From Liolophura sinensis (lineage: Eukaryota; Mollusca; Polyplacophora; Chitonida; Chitonidae): DNA of 64,000 bases. A program made the translations under genes and the position numbers. The notes under the pieces were generated by a model. It was not told the DNA's origin and did not search any database. It was given only the letters and a program-made list of their open reading frames with translations. Location of the stretch: positions 1-64,000 of the forward strand of contig NW_027018072.1 of NCBI RefSeq assembly GCF_032854445.1, written 5' to 3'. Positions 13,768 through 27,942 of the stretch are shown piece by piece (positions within the stretch are counted from its first letter, which is position 1; every line of letters begins with the position of its first letter).

Positions 13768-16700
13768 GTCATAATCACGTGCCCAGCAACGGCTCTTACT
13801 CCATGGAAACCAGGGATATTTGCAATTTTTTAACAGCTGCCAATGCCTGGCCCAATTCCACATCTTTTGGCACCTTATAAATGTGGGTCAGTGTTTAGTT
13901 GTACTTTTCACAGCAGACTGTATCAAGTACCTTGTGTTTTTTATGTACAAATGGTGTGGTTTTTCTACACGTAGATAAAGACATTGAGATTGTCTTGGAC
14001 TTAGAAGTAAGACAATTGCTGGGTGAGTTAAATGGGCTTACCGATAGATTTTACGTCTTCTGGGCTACCGAAGGGCACATAACTTATAGTCTAAAGTTGA
14101 ATATAGTAATGACCAGTCGCGATTGTACAGAGTACAGTGTAGCCGATTTCAATTAACAAAAAGACGAAGCAAAAATGCAAAAGTGGAAAAACTGTTCCAG
14201 TGCTACTAGTAAGAGACTAATCCGACGTATTTTGTGACGAGAAATCGAATGGTGCAAACCGCGTTGCTCTCCGACCAATACTTTTGCCTGTAGTGACAAT
14301 TGAATGATCATTTATGTCATAATCACGTGCCCAGCAACGGCTCTTACTCCATGGAAACCAGGGAAAATTTGCAATCTTTCAACAGCTGCCGATGCCTGGC
14401 TCAATTCCGCATCTTTTGGCACCGTATTCATGTGGATCTGTGGTCAGTTGTACTTTTTACAGCAGACTGTATCAAGTACCTTGTGTTTTTCACGTACAAA
14501 TGGTGTGGTTTTTCTACACGTAGATAAAGACATTGAGATTGTCTTGCACTTAGAAGTAAGGCAATTGCTCGGTGAGTAAAATGGGCTTAGCCGAAAGATT
14601 TCAGGTCTTCTGGGCTACCGAAGGGCACATAACTTATAGTCAAAAGTTGAATATAGTAATGACCAGTCGCGATTGTACAGAGTACAGTGTAGCCGATTTC
14701 AATTAACAAAAAGACCAGGTAAAAATGCAAAAGTGGAAAAACTGTTCTTGTGCTGGCTGGTAAGAGACTAATCCGACGTATTTTGTGACGAGAAATCGAA
14801 TGGTGCAATCCGCGTTGCTCTCCGACCAATACTTTTGGCTGTAGCGACAATTGAATGATCATTTATGTCATAATCACGTGCGTAGCAACGGCTCTTACTC
14901 CATGGAAACCAGGGATATTTGCAATTTTTTAACAGCTGCCGATGCCTGGCCCAATTCTGCATCTTTTGGCACCTTAAAAATCTCGGTCAGTGTTTAGTTG
15001 TACTTTTCACAGCAGACTGTATCAAGTACCTTGTGGTTTTCACGTACAAATGTGTGGTTTTTCTACACGTAGATAAAGACATTGAGATTGTCTTGCACTT
15101 AGAAGTAAGGCAATTGCTGGGTGAGTTAAATGGGCTTGGCCCAAAGATTTGACGTCTTCTGGGCTACCGAAGGGCACATAACTTATAGTCAAAAGTTGAA
15201 TATAGTAATGACCAGTCGCGATTGTACATAGTGCAGTGTAGCTAATTTCAATTAACAAAAAGATCAGGCAAAAATGCAAAAGTGGACAAACTGTTCCAGT
15301 GCTGCTGGTAAGAGGCTAATCCGACGTATTTTGTGACGACAAATCGAATGGTGCAAACCGCGTTGCTCTCCGACCAATACTTTTGCCTGTAGTGACAACT
15401 AAATGATCATTTATGTCATAATCACGTGCCCAGCAACGGCTCTTACTCCATGGAAACCAGGGAAATTTGCAAGTTTTCAACAGCTGCCGATGCCTGGCCC
15501 AATTCCGCATCTTTTGGCACCTTATTCATGTGGGTCTGTGGTCAGTTGTACTTTTTACAGCAGACTGTATCAAGTACCTTGTGTTTTTTATGTACAAATG
15601 GTGTGGTTTTTCTACACGTAGATAAAGACATTGAGATTGTCTTGCACTTAGAAGTAAGGCAATTGCTGGGTGAGTTAAATGGGCTTAGCCCAAAGATTTG
15701 AGGTCTTCTGGGCTACCGAAGGGCACATAACTTATAGTCAAAAGTTGAATATAGTAATGACCAGTCGCGATTGTACAGAGTACAGTGTAGCCGATTTCAA
15801 TTAACAAAAAGACCAGGCAAAAATGCAAAAGTGGACAAACTGTTCCAGTGCTGCTGGTAAGAGGCTAATCCGACGTATTTTGTGACGAGAAATCGAATGG
15901 TGCAAACCGCGTTGCTCTCCGACCAATACTTTTGCCTGTAGTGACAATTGAATGATCATTTATGTCATAACCACGTGCCCAGCAACGGCTCTTACTCCAT
16001 GGAAACCAGGGAAATTTGCAATTTTTCAACAGCTGTCGATGCCTGGCTCAATTCCGCATATTTTGGCACCTTATTCATGTGGGTCTGTGGTCAGTTGTAC
16101 TTTTTACAGCAGACTGTATCAAGTACCTTGTGTTTTTCACGTACAAATGGTGTGGTTTTTCTACACGTAGATAAAGACATTGAGATTGTCTTGGACTTAG
16201 AAGTAAGGCAATTGCTGGGTGAGTTAAATGGGCTTAGCCCAAAGATTTGACGTCTTCTGGGCTACCGAAGGGCACATAACTTATAGTCAAAAGTTAAATA
16301 TAGTAATGACCAGTCGCGATTGTACAGAGTACAGTGTAGCCGATTTCAATTAAGAAAAAGAAGAAGCAAAAATGCAAAAGTGGAAAAACTGTTCCAGTGC
16401 TACTAGTAAGAGGCTAATCCGACGTATTTTGTGACGAGAAATCGAATGGTGCAAACCGCGTTGCTCTCCGACCAATACTTTTGGCTGTAGCGACAGATCA
16501 ATGATCATTGATGTCATAATCACGTGCCCAGCAACGGCTCTTACTCCATGGAAACCAGGGATATTTGCAATTTTTTAACAGCTGCCAATGCCTGGCCCAA
16601 TTCCACATCTTTTGGCACCTTATAAATGTGGGTCAGTGTTTAGTTGTACTTTTCACAGCAGACTGTATCAAGTACCTTGTGTTTTTTATGTACAAATGGT

Positions 16701-17580
16701 CTGGTTTTTCTACACGTAGATAAAGACATTGAGATTGTCTTGGACTTAGAAGTAAGACAATTGCTGGGTGAGTTGAATGGCTTAGCCGATAGATTTGACG
16801 TCTTCTGGGCTACCGAAGGGCACATAACTTATAGTCAAAAGTTGATATAGTAATGACCAGTCGCGATTGTACAGAGTACAGTGTAGCCGATTTCAATTAA
16901 CAAAAAGACAGGTAAAAATGCAAAAGTGGAAAAACTGTTCCAGTGCTGCTGGTAAGAGGCTAATCCGACGTATTTTGTGACGAGAAATCGAATGGTGCAA
17001 ACCGCGTTGCTCTCTGACCAATACTTTTGGCTGTAGTGACAATTGAATGATAATTTTATGTTATAATCACGTGCCCAGCAACGGCTCTTACTCCATGGAA
17101 ACCAGGGAAATTTGCAATTTTTCAACAGCTGCCGATGCCTGGCTCAATTCCTCATCTTTTGGCACCTTACTGAAGTGGTCAGTGTTCAGTTGTACTTTTT
17201 ACAGCAGACTGTATCAAGTACCTTGTGTTTTTCACGTACAAATGGTGTGGTTTTTCTACACGTAGAAAAAGACATTGAGATTGTCTTGCACTTAGAAGTA
17301 AGGCAATTGCTGGGTGAGTTAAATGGGCTTGGCCCAAAGATTTGACGTCTTCTGGGCTACCGAAGGGCACATAACTTATAGTCAAATGTTGAATATAGTA
17401 ATGACCAGTCGCGATTGTACAGAGTACAATTTAGCCGATTTCAATTAACAAAAAGACGAAGCAAAAATGCAAAAGTGGAAAAACTGTTCCAGTGCTGCTG
17501 GTAAGAGGCTAATCCGACGTATTTTCTGACGACAAATCGAATGGTGCAAACCGCGTTGCTCTCCGACCAATACTTTTGGC
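13768..17580. repeat. Heterogeneous satellite monomers, no short HOR
   Basis: Seven monomers (13768, 14316, 14867, 15415, 15964, 16513, 17060), 547-551 bp apart. They introduce variants not seen further left: GCGTAGCAACGG at 14884, TTATTCATGTGG near 15520 and 16070, and the 16-bp palindrome at 13752 and 16497. I see no gene, RNA or foreign sequence. Confidence 0.7.
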
Positions 17581-18519
17581 TGTAGTGACAATTGAATGAT
17601 CACCTATGTCATAATCACGTGCCCAGCAACGGCTCTTACTCCATGGAAACCAGGGAAATTTGCAATTTTTCAACAGCTGCCGATGCCTGGCCCAATTCCA
17701 CATCTTTTGGCACCTTATAAGTGTGGGTCAGTGTTTAGTTGTACTTTTCACAGCAGACTGTATCAAGTACCTTGTGTTTTTTATGTACAAATGGTCTGGT
17801 TTTTCTACACGTAGATAAAGACATTGAGATTGTCTTGCACTTAGAAGTAAGGCAATTGCTGGGTGAGTTAAATGGGCTTGGCCCAAAGATTTGACGTCTT
17901 CTGGGCTACCGAAGGGCACATAACTTATAGTCAAAAGTTGAATATAGTAATGACCAGTCGCGATTGTACAGAGTACAGTTTAGCCGATTTCAATTAAGAA
18001 AAAGACGAAGCAAAAATGCAAAAGTGGAAAAACTGTTCCAGTGCTGCTGGTAAGAGGCTAATCCGACGTATTTTGTGACGACAAATCGAATGGTGCAAAC
18101 CGCGTTGCTCTCCGACCAATACTTTTGCCTGTAGTGACAATTGAATGATCACCTATGTCATAATCACGTGCCCAGCAACGGCTCTTACTCCATGGAAACC
18201 AGGGAAATTTGCAATTTTTCAACAGCTGCCGATGCCTGGCCCAATTCCACATCTTTTGGCACCTTATAAATGTGGGTCAGTGTTTAGTTGTACTTTTCAC
18301 AGCAGACTGTATCAAGTACCTTGTGTTTTTTATGTACAAATGGTCTGGTTTTTCTACACGTAGATAAAGACATTGAGATTGTCTTGCACTTAGAAGTAAG
18401 GCAATTGCTGGGTGAGTTAAATGGGCTTGGCCCAAAGATTTGACGTCTTCTGGGCTACCGAAGGGCACATAACTTATAGTCAAAAGTTGAATATAGTAAT
18501 GACCAGTCGCGATTGTACA
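17581..18519. repeat. Tandem pair of near-identical monomers
   Basis: 17581-17970 and 18130-18519 match with essentially one visible difference (TATAAGTG against TATAAATG near 17720). Both carry GATCACCTATG, the class B marker of the left block, followed by the TTGGCCCAAAG ending of class A. They are hybrid monomers duplicated by one unit. Confidence 0.7.
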
Positions 18520-18599
18520 GAGTGCAGTGTAGCCGGTTTCAATTAACAAAAAGACCAGGCAAAAATGCAAAAGTGGAAAAACTGTTCCAGTGCTGCTGG

Positions 18600-20295
18600 T
18601 AAGAGGCTAATCCGACGTATTTTGTGACGAGAAATCGAATGGTGCAAACCGCGTTGCTCTCCGACCAATACTTTTGCCTGTAGTGACAATTGAATGATCA
18701 TTTATGTCATAATCACGTGCCCAGCAACGGCTCTTACTCCATGGAAACCAGGGAAATTTGCAATCTTTCAACAGCTGCCGATGCCTGGCTCAATTCCGCA
18801 TCTTTTGGCACCTTATTCATGTGGATCTGTGGTCAGTTGTACTTTTTACAGCAGACTGTATCAAGTACCTTGTGTTTTTCACGTACAAATGGTGTGGTTT
18901 TTCTACACGTAGATAAAGACATTGAGATTGTCTTGCACTTAGAAGTAAGGCAATTGCTCGGTGAGTAAAATGGGCTTAGCTGAAAGATTTCAGGTCTTCT
19001 GGGCTACCGAAGGGCACATAACTTATAGTCAAAAGTTGAATATAGTAATGACCAGTCGCGATTGTACAGAGTACAGTGGAGCCGATTTCAATTAACAAAA
19101 AGACCAGGCAAAAATGCAAAAGTGGAAAAACGGTTCCAGTGCTGCTGGTAAGAGGCTAATCCGACGTATTTTGTGACGAGAAATCGAATGGTGCAAACCG
19201 CGTTGCTCTCCGACCAATACTTTTGGCTGTAGTGACAATTGAATGATAATTTATGTCATAATCACGTGCCCAGCAACGGCCCTTACTCCATGGAAACCAG
19301 GGAAATTTGCAATTTTTCAACAGCTGCCGATGCCTGGCTCAATTCAGCATCTTTTGGCACCTTACTGAAGTGGGTTAGTGTTCAGTTGTACTTTTTAACA
19401 GCAGACTGTATCAAGTACCTTGTGTTTTTCACGTACAAATGGTGTGGTTTTTCTACACGTAGATAAAGACATTGAGATTGTAATGCACTTAGAAGTAAGG
19501 CAATTGCTGGGTGAGTTGAATGGGCTCAGCCGATAGATTTGACGTCTTCTGGGCTACCGAAGGGCACATAACTTATAGTCAAAAGTTGAATATAGTAATG
19601 ACCAGTCGCGATTGTACAGAGTACAGTGTAGCCGATTTCAATTAACAAAAAGACCAGGCAAAAATGCAAAAGTGGAAAAACTGTTCCAGTGCTACTAGTA
19701 AGAGCCTAATCCGATGTATTTTGTGACGAGAAATCGAATGGTGCAATCCGCGTTGCTCTCCGACCAATACTTTTGGCTGTAGCGACAATTGAATGATCAT
19801 TTATGTCATAATCACGTGCGTAGCAACGGCTCTTACTCCATGGAAACCAAAGAAATTTGCAATTTTTAAACAGCTGCCGATGCCTGGCTCAATTCCGCAT
19901 CTTTTGGCACCTTACTGAAGTGGGTTAGTGTTCAGTTGTACTTTTTACAGCAGACTGTATCAAGTACCTTGTGTTTTTCACGTACAAATGGTGTGGTTTT
20001 TCTACACGTAGATAAAAACATTGAGATTGTCTTGCACTTAGAAGTAAGGCAATTGCTGGGTGAGTTAAATGGGCTTAGCCCAAAGATTTGACGTCTTCTG
20101 GGCTACCGAAGGGCACATAACTTATAGTCAAAAGTTGAATATAGTAATGACCAGTCGCGATTGTACAGAGTACAGTGTAGCCGATTTCAATTAACAAAAA
20201 GACGAAGCAAAAATGCAAAAGTGGAAAAACTGTTCCAGTGCTACTAGTAAGAGGCTAATCCGACGTATTTTGTGACGAGAAATCGAATGGTGCAA
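18600..20295. repeat. Three-monomer cassette shared with 30.7 kb and 41.0 kb
   Basis: The block matches 30681-32376 at an offset of 12,081 bp (22 monomers) with only about five substitutions that I can see. It also matches the corresponding block at 41.05 kb. Diagnostic marks are an extra A in CTTTTTAACAGCAG at 19391-19400, GATTGTAATGCAC near 19480, ACCAAAGAAATTTG near 19850, and the stop-creating CGGTGAGTAAAATGG near 18960. It predates the 10.4-kb duplication. Confidence 0.75.
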
Positions 20296-23200
20296 ACCGC
20301 GTTGCTCTCCGACCAATACTTTTGGCTGTAGTGACAATTGAATGATCATTGATGTCATAATCACGTGCCCAGCAACGGCTCTTACTCCATGGAAACCAGG
20401 GATATTTGCAATTTTTTAACAGCTGCCGATGCCTGGCCCAATTCCACATCTTTTGGCACCATGTAAATGTGGGTCAGTGTTTAGTTGTACTTTTTACAGC
20501 AGACTGTATCAAGTACCTTGTGTTTTTTATGTACAAATGGTGTGGTTTTTCTACACGTAGATAAAGACATTGAGATTGTCTTGGACTTAGAAGTAAGACA
20601 ATTGCTGGGTGAGTTAAATGGGCTTAGCCGATAGATTTCAGGTCTTCTGGGCTACCGAAGGGCACATAACTTATAGTCAAAAGTTGAATATAGTAATGAC
20701 CAGTCGCGATTGTACAGAGTACAGTGTAACCGATTTCAATTAACAAAAAGACCGGGTAAAAATGCAAAAGTGGAAAAACTGTTCCAGTGCTGCTGGTAGG
20801 AGGCTAATCCGACGTATTTTGTGACGAGAAATCGAATGGTGCAAACCGCGTTGCTCTCCGACCAATACTTTTGGCTGTAGTGACAATTGAATGATCATTT
20901 ATGTCATAATCACGTGCCCAGCAACGGCTCTTACTCCATGGAAACCAGGGAAATTTGCAATTTTTCAACAGCTGCCGATGCCTGGCTCAATTCCGCATCT
21001 TTTGGCACCTTACTGAAGTGGGTCAGTGTTCAGTTGTACTTTTCACAGCAGACTGTATCAAGTACCTTGTGTTTTTTATGTACAAATGGTCTGGTTTTTC
21101 TACACGTAGATAAAGACATTGAGATTGTCTTGCACTTAGAAGTAAGACAATTGCTGAGTGAGTTGAATGGGCTTAGCCGATAGATTTGACGTCTTCTGGG
21201 CTACCGAAGGGCACATAACTTATAGTCAAAAGTTGAATATAGTAATGACCAGTCGCGATTGTACAGAGTGCAGTGTAGCCGGTTTCAATTAACAAAAAGA
21301 CCAGGCAAAAATGCAAAAGTGGAAAAACTGTTCCAGTGCTGCTGGTAAGGGGCTAATCCGACGTATTTTGTGACGACAAATCGAATGGTGCAAACCGCGT
21401 TGCTCTCCGACCAATACTTTTGCCTGTAGTGACAATTGAATGATCATTGATGTCATAATCACGTGCCCGACAACGGCTCTTACTCCATGGAAACCAGGGA
21501 AATTTGCAATTTTTCAACAGCTGCCGATGCCTGGCTCAATTCCGCATCTTTTGGCACCTTACTAAAGTGGGTCAGTGTTCAGTTGTACTTTTTACAGCAG
21601 ACTGTATCAAGTACCTTGTGTTTTTCACGTACAAATGGTGTGGTTTTTCTACACGTAGATAAAGACATTGAGATTGTCTTGGACTTAGAAGTAAGACAAT
21701 TGCTGGGTGAGTTAAATGGGCTTGGCCCAAAGATTTCAGGTCTTCTGGGCTACCGAAGGGCACATAACTTATAGTCAAAAGTTGAATATAGTAATGACCA
21801 GTCGCGATTGTACAGAGTACAGTGTAGCCGATTTCAATTAACAAAAAGACCAGGCAAAAATGCAAAAGTGGAAAAACTGTTCCAGTGCTACTAGTAAGAG
21901 CCTAATCCGACGTATTTTGTGACGAGAAATCGAATGGTGCAATCCGCGTTGCTCTCCGACCAATACTTTTGCCTGTAGCGACAATTGAATGATCATTTAT
22001 GTCATAATTACGTGCGTAGCAACGGCTCTTACTCCATGGAAACCAGGGAAATTTGCAATTTTTCAACAGCTGCCGATGCCTGGCTCAATTCCGCATCTTT
22101 TGGCACCTTACTGAAGTGGGTTAGTTTTTAGTTGTACTTTTTACAGCAAACTGTATCAAGTACCTTGTGTTTTTCACGTACAAATGGTGTGGTTTTTCTA
22201 CACGTAGATAAAGACATTGAGATTGTCTTGCACTTAGAAGTAAGGCAATTGCTGGGTGAGTTAAATGGGCTTAGCCCAAAGATTTCAGGTCTTCTGGGCT
22301 ACCGAAGGGCACATAACTTATAGTCAAAAGTTGAATATAGTAATGACCAGTCGCGATTGTACAGAGTACAGTGTAGCCGATTTCAATTAACAAAAAGACC
22401 AGGTAAAAATGCAAAAGTGGAAAAACTGTTCCAGTGCTGCTAATAACAGCCTAATCCGACGTATTTTGTGACGAGAAATCAAAAGGTGCAATCCGCGTTG
22501 CTCTCCGACCAATACTTTTGGCTGTAGCGACAATTGAATGATCATTTATGTCATAATCACGTGCCCAGCAACGGCTCTTACTCCATGGAAACCAGGGAAA
22601 TTTGCAATTTTTCAACAGCTGCCGATGCCTGGCTCAATTCCGCATCTTTTGGCACCTTACTGAAGTGGGTTAGTGTTCAGTTGTACTTTTTACAGCAGAC
22701 TGTATCAAGTACCTTGTGTTTTTCACGTACAAATGGTGTGGTTTTTCTACACGTAGATAAAGACATTGAGATTGTCTTGGACTTAGAAGTAAGACAATTG
22801 CTGGGTGAGTTAAATGGGCTTAGCCGATAGATTTGACGTCTTCTGGGCTACCGAAGGGCACATAACTTATAGTCAAAAGTTGAATATAGTAATGACCAGT
22901 CGCGATTGTACAGAGTACAGTGGAGCCGATTTCAATTAACAAAAAGACCAGGCAAAAATGTAAAAGTGGAAAAACTGTTCCAGTGCTACTAGTAAGAGCC
23001 TAATCCGACGTATTTTGTGACGAGAAATCGAATGGTGCAATCCGCGTTGCTCTCCGACCAATACTTTTGCCTGCAGCGACAATTGAATGATCATTTATGT
23101 CATAATCACATGCGTAGCAACGGCTCTTACTCCATGGAAACCAGGGAAATTTGCAATTATTCAACAGCTGCCAATGCCTGGCTCAATTCCGCATCTTTTG

Positions 23201-26200
23201 GCACCTTACTGAAGTGGGTTAGTGTTCAGTTGTCCTTTTTACAGCAAACTGTATCAAGTACCTTGTGTTTTTTATGTACAAATGGTCTGGTTTTTCTACA
23301 CGTAGATAAAGACATTGAGATTGTCTTGCACTTAGAAGTAAGGCAATTGCTGGGTGAGTAAAATGGGCTTAGCCGAAAGATTTCAGGTCTTCTGGGCTAC
23401 CGAAGGGCACATAACTTATAGTCAAAAGTTGAATATAGTAATGACCAGTCGCGATTGTACAGAGTACAGTGGAGCCGATTTCAATTAACAAAAAGACCAG
23501 GCAAAGATGCAAAACTGGAAAAACGGTTCCAGTGCTGCTGGTAAGAGGCTAATCCGACGTATTTTGTGACGAGAAATCGAATGGTGGAAACCGCGTTGCT
23601 CTCCGACCAATACTTTTGGCTGTAGTGACAATTGAATGATAATTTATGTCATAATCACGTGCCCAGCAACGGCCCTTACTCCATGGAAACCAGGGAAATT
23701 TGCAATTTTTCAACAGCTGCCGATGCCTGGCTCAATTCCGCATCTTTTGGCACCTTACTGAAGTGGGTTAGTGTTCAGTTGTACTTTTTACAGCAGACTG
23801 TATCAAGTACCTTGTGTTTTTCACGTACAAATGGTGTGGTTTTTCTACACGTAGATAAAGACATTGAGATTGTCTTGCACTTAGAAGTAAGGCAATTGCT
23901 GGGTGAGTTAAATGGGCTTAGCCGATAGATTTGACGTCTTCTGGGCTACCGAAGGGCACATAACTTATAGTCAAAAGTTGAATATAGTAATGACCAGTCG
24001 CGATTGTACAGAGTACAGTGTAGCCGATTTCAATTAACAAAAAGACCAGGTAAAAATGCAAAAGTGGAAAAACTGTTCTTGTGCTGCTGGTAAGAGACTA
24101 ATCCGACGTATTTTGTGACGAGAAATCGAATGGTGCAAACCGCGTTGCCCTCCGACCAATACTTTTGGCTGTAGCGACAATTGATTGATTATTGATGTCA
24201 TAATCACGTGCCCAGCAACGGCTCTTACTCCATGGAAACCAGGGATATTTGCAATTTTTTAACAGCTGCCGATGCCTGGCCCAATTCTGCATCTTTTGGC
24301 ACCTTAAAAATCTGGGTCAGTGTTTAGTTGTACTTTTCACAGCAGACTGTATCAAGTACCTTGTGTTTTTTATGTACAAATGGTGTGGTTTTTCTACACG
24401 TAGATAAAGACATTGAGATTGTCTTGGACTTAGAAGTAAGACAATTGCTGGGTGAGTTAAATGGGCTTAGCCCAAAGATTTCAGGTCTTCTGGGCTACCG
24501 AAGGGCACATAACTTATAGTCAAAAGTTGAATATAGTAATGACCAGTCGCGATTGTACAGAGTACAGTGTAGCCGATTTCAATTAACAAAAAGACTAGGC
24601 AAAAATGCAAAAGTGGAAAAACTGTTCCAGTGCTACTAGTAAGAGCCTAATCCGATGTATTTTGTGACGAGAAATCGAATGGTGCAATCCGCGTTGCTCT
24701 CCGACCAATACTTTTGGCTGTAGCGACAATTGAATGATCATTTATGTCATAATCACGTGCGTAGCAACGGCTCTTACTCCATGGAAACCAGGGATATTTG
24801 CAATTTTTTAACAGCTGCCGATGCCTGGACCAATTCCACATCTTTTGGCACCTTATAAATGTGGGTCAGTGTTTAGTTGTACTTTTTACAGCAGACTGTA
24901 TCAAGTACCTTGTGTTTTTTATGTACAAATGGTCTGGTTTTTCTACACGTAGATAAAGACATTGAGATTGTCTTGGACTTAGAAGTAAGACAATTGCTGA
25001 GTGAGTTGAATGGGCTTAGCCGATAGATTTGACGTCTTCTGGGCTACCGAAGGGCACATAACTTATAGTCAAAAGTTGAATATAGTAATGACCAGTCGCG
25101 ATTGTACAGAGTGCACTGTAGCCGGTTTCAATTAACAAAAAGACCAGGCAAAAATGCAAAAGTGGACAAACTGTTCCAGTGCTGCTGGTAAGAGGCTAAT
25201 CCGACGTATTTTGTGACGACAAATCGAATGGTGCAAACCGCGTTGCTCTCCGACCAATACTTTTGGCTGTAGTGACAATTGAATGATCATATTTATGTCA
25301 TAATCACGTGCCCAGCAACGGCTCTTACTCCATGGAAACCAGGGAAATTTGCAATTTTTCAACAGCTGCCGATGCCTGGCTCAATTCCGCATCTTTTGGC
25401 ACCTTACTGAAGTGGGTCAGTGTTCAGTTGTACTTTTTACAGCAGACTGTATCAAGTACCTTGTGTTTTTTATGTACAAATGGTGTGGTTTTTCTACACG
25501 TAGATAAAGACATTGAGATTGTCTTGGACTTAGAAGTAAGGCAATTGCTGGGTGAGTTAAATGGGCTTGGCCCAAAGATTTCAGGTTCTCTGGGCTACCG
25601 AAGGGCACATAACTTATAGTCAAAAGTTGAATATAGTAATGACCAGTCGCGATTGTACAGAGTACAGTGTAGCCGATTTCAATTAACAAAAAGACCAGGT
25701 AAAAATGCAAAAGTGGAAAAACTGTTCCAGTGCTACTAGTAAGAGCCTAATCCGACGTATTTTGTGACGGGAAATCGAATGGTGCAATCCGCGTTGCTCT
25801 CCGACCAATACTTTTGGCTGTAGCGACAATTGAATGATCATTTATGTCATAATCACTTGCCCAGCAACGGCTCTTACTCCATGGAAACCAGGGAAATTTG
25901 CAATTTTTCAACAGCTGCCGATGCCTGGCTCAATTCCGCATCTTTTGGCACCTTACTGAAGTGGGTTAGTGTTCAGTTGTACTTTTTACAGCAGACTGTA
26001 TCAAGTACCTTGTGTTTTTCACGTACAAATGGTGTGGTTTTTCTACACGTAGATAAAGACATTGAGATTGTCTTGCACTTAGAAGTAAGGCAATTGCTGG
26101 GTGAGTTAAATGGGCTTAGCCCAAAGATTTGACGTCTTCTGGGCTACCGAAGGGCACATAACTTATAGTCAAAAGTTGAATATAGTAATGACCAGTCGCG

Positions 26201-27942
26201 ATTGTACAGAGTACAGTTTAGCCGATTTCAATTAAGAAAAAGACGAAGCAAAAATGCAAAAGTGGAAAAACTGTTCCAGTGCTACTAGTAAGAGCCTAAT
26301 CCGACGTATTTTGTGAGGAGAAATCGAATGGTGCAAACCGCGTTGCTCTCCGACCAATACTTTTGGCTGTAGCGACAGATCAATGATCATTGATGTCATA
26401 ATCACGTGCCCAGCAACGGCTCTTACTCCATGGAAACCAGGGATATTTGCAATTTTTTAACAGCTGCCGATGCCTGGCCCAATTCCACATCTTTTGGCAC
26501 CTTATAAATGTGGGTCAGTGTTTAGTTGTACTTTTCACAGCAGACTGTATCAAGTACCTTGTGTTTTTTATGTACAAATGGTGTGGTTTTTCTACACGTA
26601 GATAAAGACATTGAGATTGTCTTGGACTTAGAAGTAAGACAATTGCTGGGTGAGTTGAATGGGCTTAGCCGATAGATTTGACGTCTTCTGGGCTACCGAA
26701 GGGCACATAACTTATAGTCAAAAGTTGAATATAGTAATGACCAGTCGCGATTGTACAGAGTACAGTGTAGCCGATTTCAATTAACAAAAAGACCAGGTAA
26801 AAATGCAAAAGTGGAAAAACTGTTCCAGTGCTGCTGGTAAGAGGCTAATCCGACGTATTTTGTGAGGAGAAATCGAATGGTGCAAACCGCGTTGCTCTCC
26901 GACCAATACTTTTGGCTGTAGTGACAATTGATTGATCATTGATGTTATAATCACGTGCCCAGCAACGGCTCTTACTCCATGGAAACCAGGGATATTTGCA
27001 ATTTTTCAACAGCTGCCGATGCCTGGCCCAATTCTGCATCTTATGGCACCTTAAAAATGTGGGTCAGTGTTTAGTTGTACTTTTTACAGCAGACTGTATC
27101 AAGTACCTTGTGTTTTTTATGTACAAATGGTGTGGTTTTTCTACACGTAGATAAAGACATTGAGATTGTCTTGGACTTAGAAGTAAGACAATTGCTGGGT
27201 GAGTTAAATGGGCTTAGCCGATAGATTTGACGTGTTCTGGGCTACCGAAGGGCACATAACTTATAGTCAAAAGTTGAATATAGTAATGACCAGTCGCGAT
27301 TGTACAGAGTACAGTTTAGCCGGTTTCAATTAACAAAAAGACGAAGCAAAAATGCAAAAGTGGAAAAACTGTTCCAGTGCTACTAGTAAGAGGCTAATCC
27401 GACGTATTTTGTGACGAGAAATCGAATGGTGCAAACCGCGTTGCTCTCCGACCAATACTTTTGGCTGTAGCGACAGATCAATGATAATTTATGTCATAAT
27501 CACGTGCCCAGCAACGGCTCTTACTCCATGGAAACCAGGGAAATTTGCAATTTTTCAACAGCTGCCGATGCCTGGCTCAATTCCGCATCTTTTGGCACCT
27601 TACTGAAGTGGGTCAGTGTTCAGTTGTACTTTTTACAGCAGACTGTATCAAGTACCTTGTGGTTTTCACGTACAAATGGTGTGGTTTTTCTACACGTAGA
27701 TAAAGACATTGAGATTGTCTTGGACTTAGAAGTAAGACAATTGCTGGGTGAGATAAATGGGCTTGGCCCAAAGATTTGAGGTTCTCTGGGCTACCGAAGG
27801 GCACATAACTTATAGTCAAAAGTTGAATATAGTAATGACCAGTCGCGATTGTACAGAGTACAGTGTAGCCGATTTCAATTAACAAAAAGACCAGGCAAAA
27901 ATGCAAAAGTGGAAAAACTGTTCCAGTGCTACTAGTAAGAGC
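20296..27942. repeat. Heterogeneous 549-bp monomers, no short HOR
   Basis: About fourteen monomers, almost all exactly 549 bp apart. One two-base insertion lies at about 25290 (GATCATATTTATG), making that spacing 551. The monomer at 24197 founds the TTGATTGATTATTGATG class that recurs at 49878, 52074, 57012, 59767 and 61962. I see nothing but satellite in this stretch. Confidence 0.7.
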
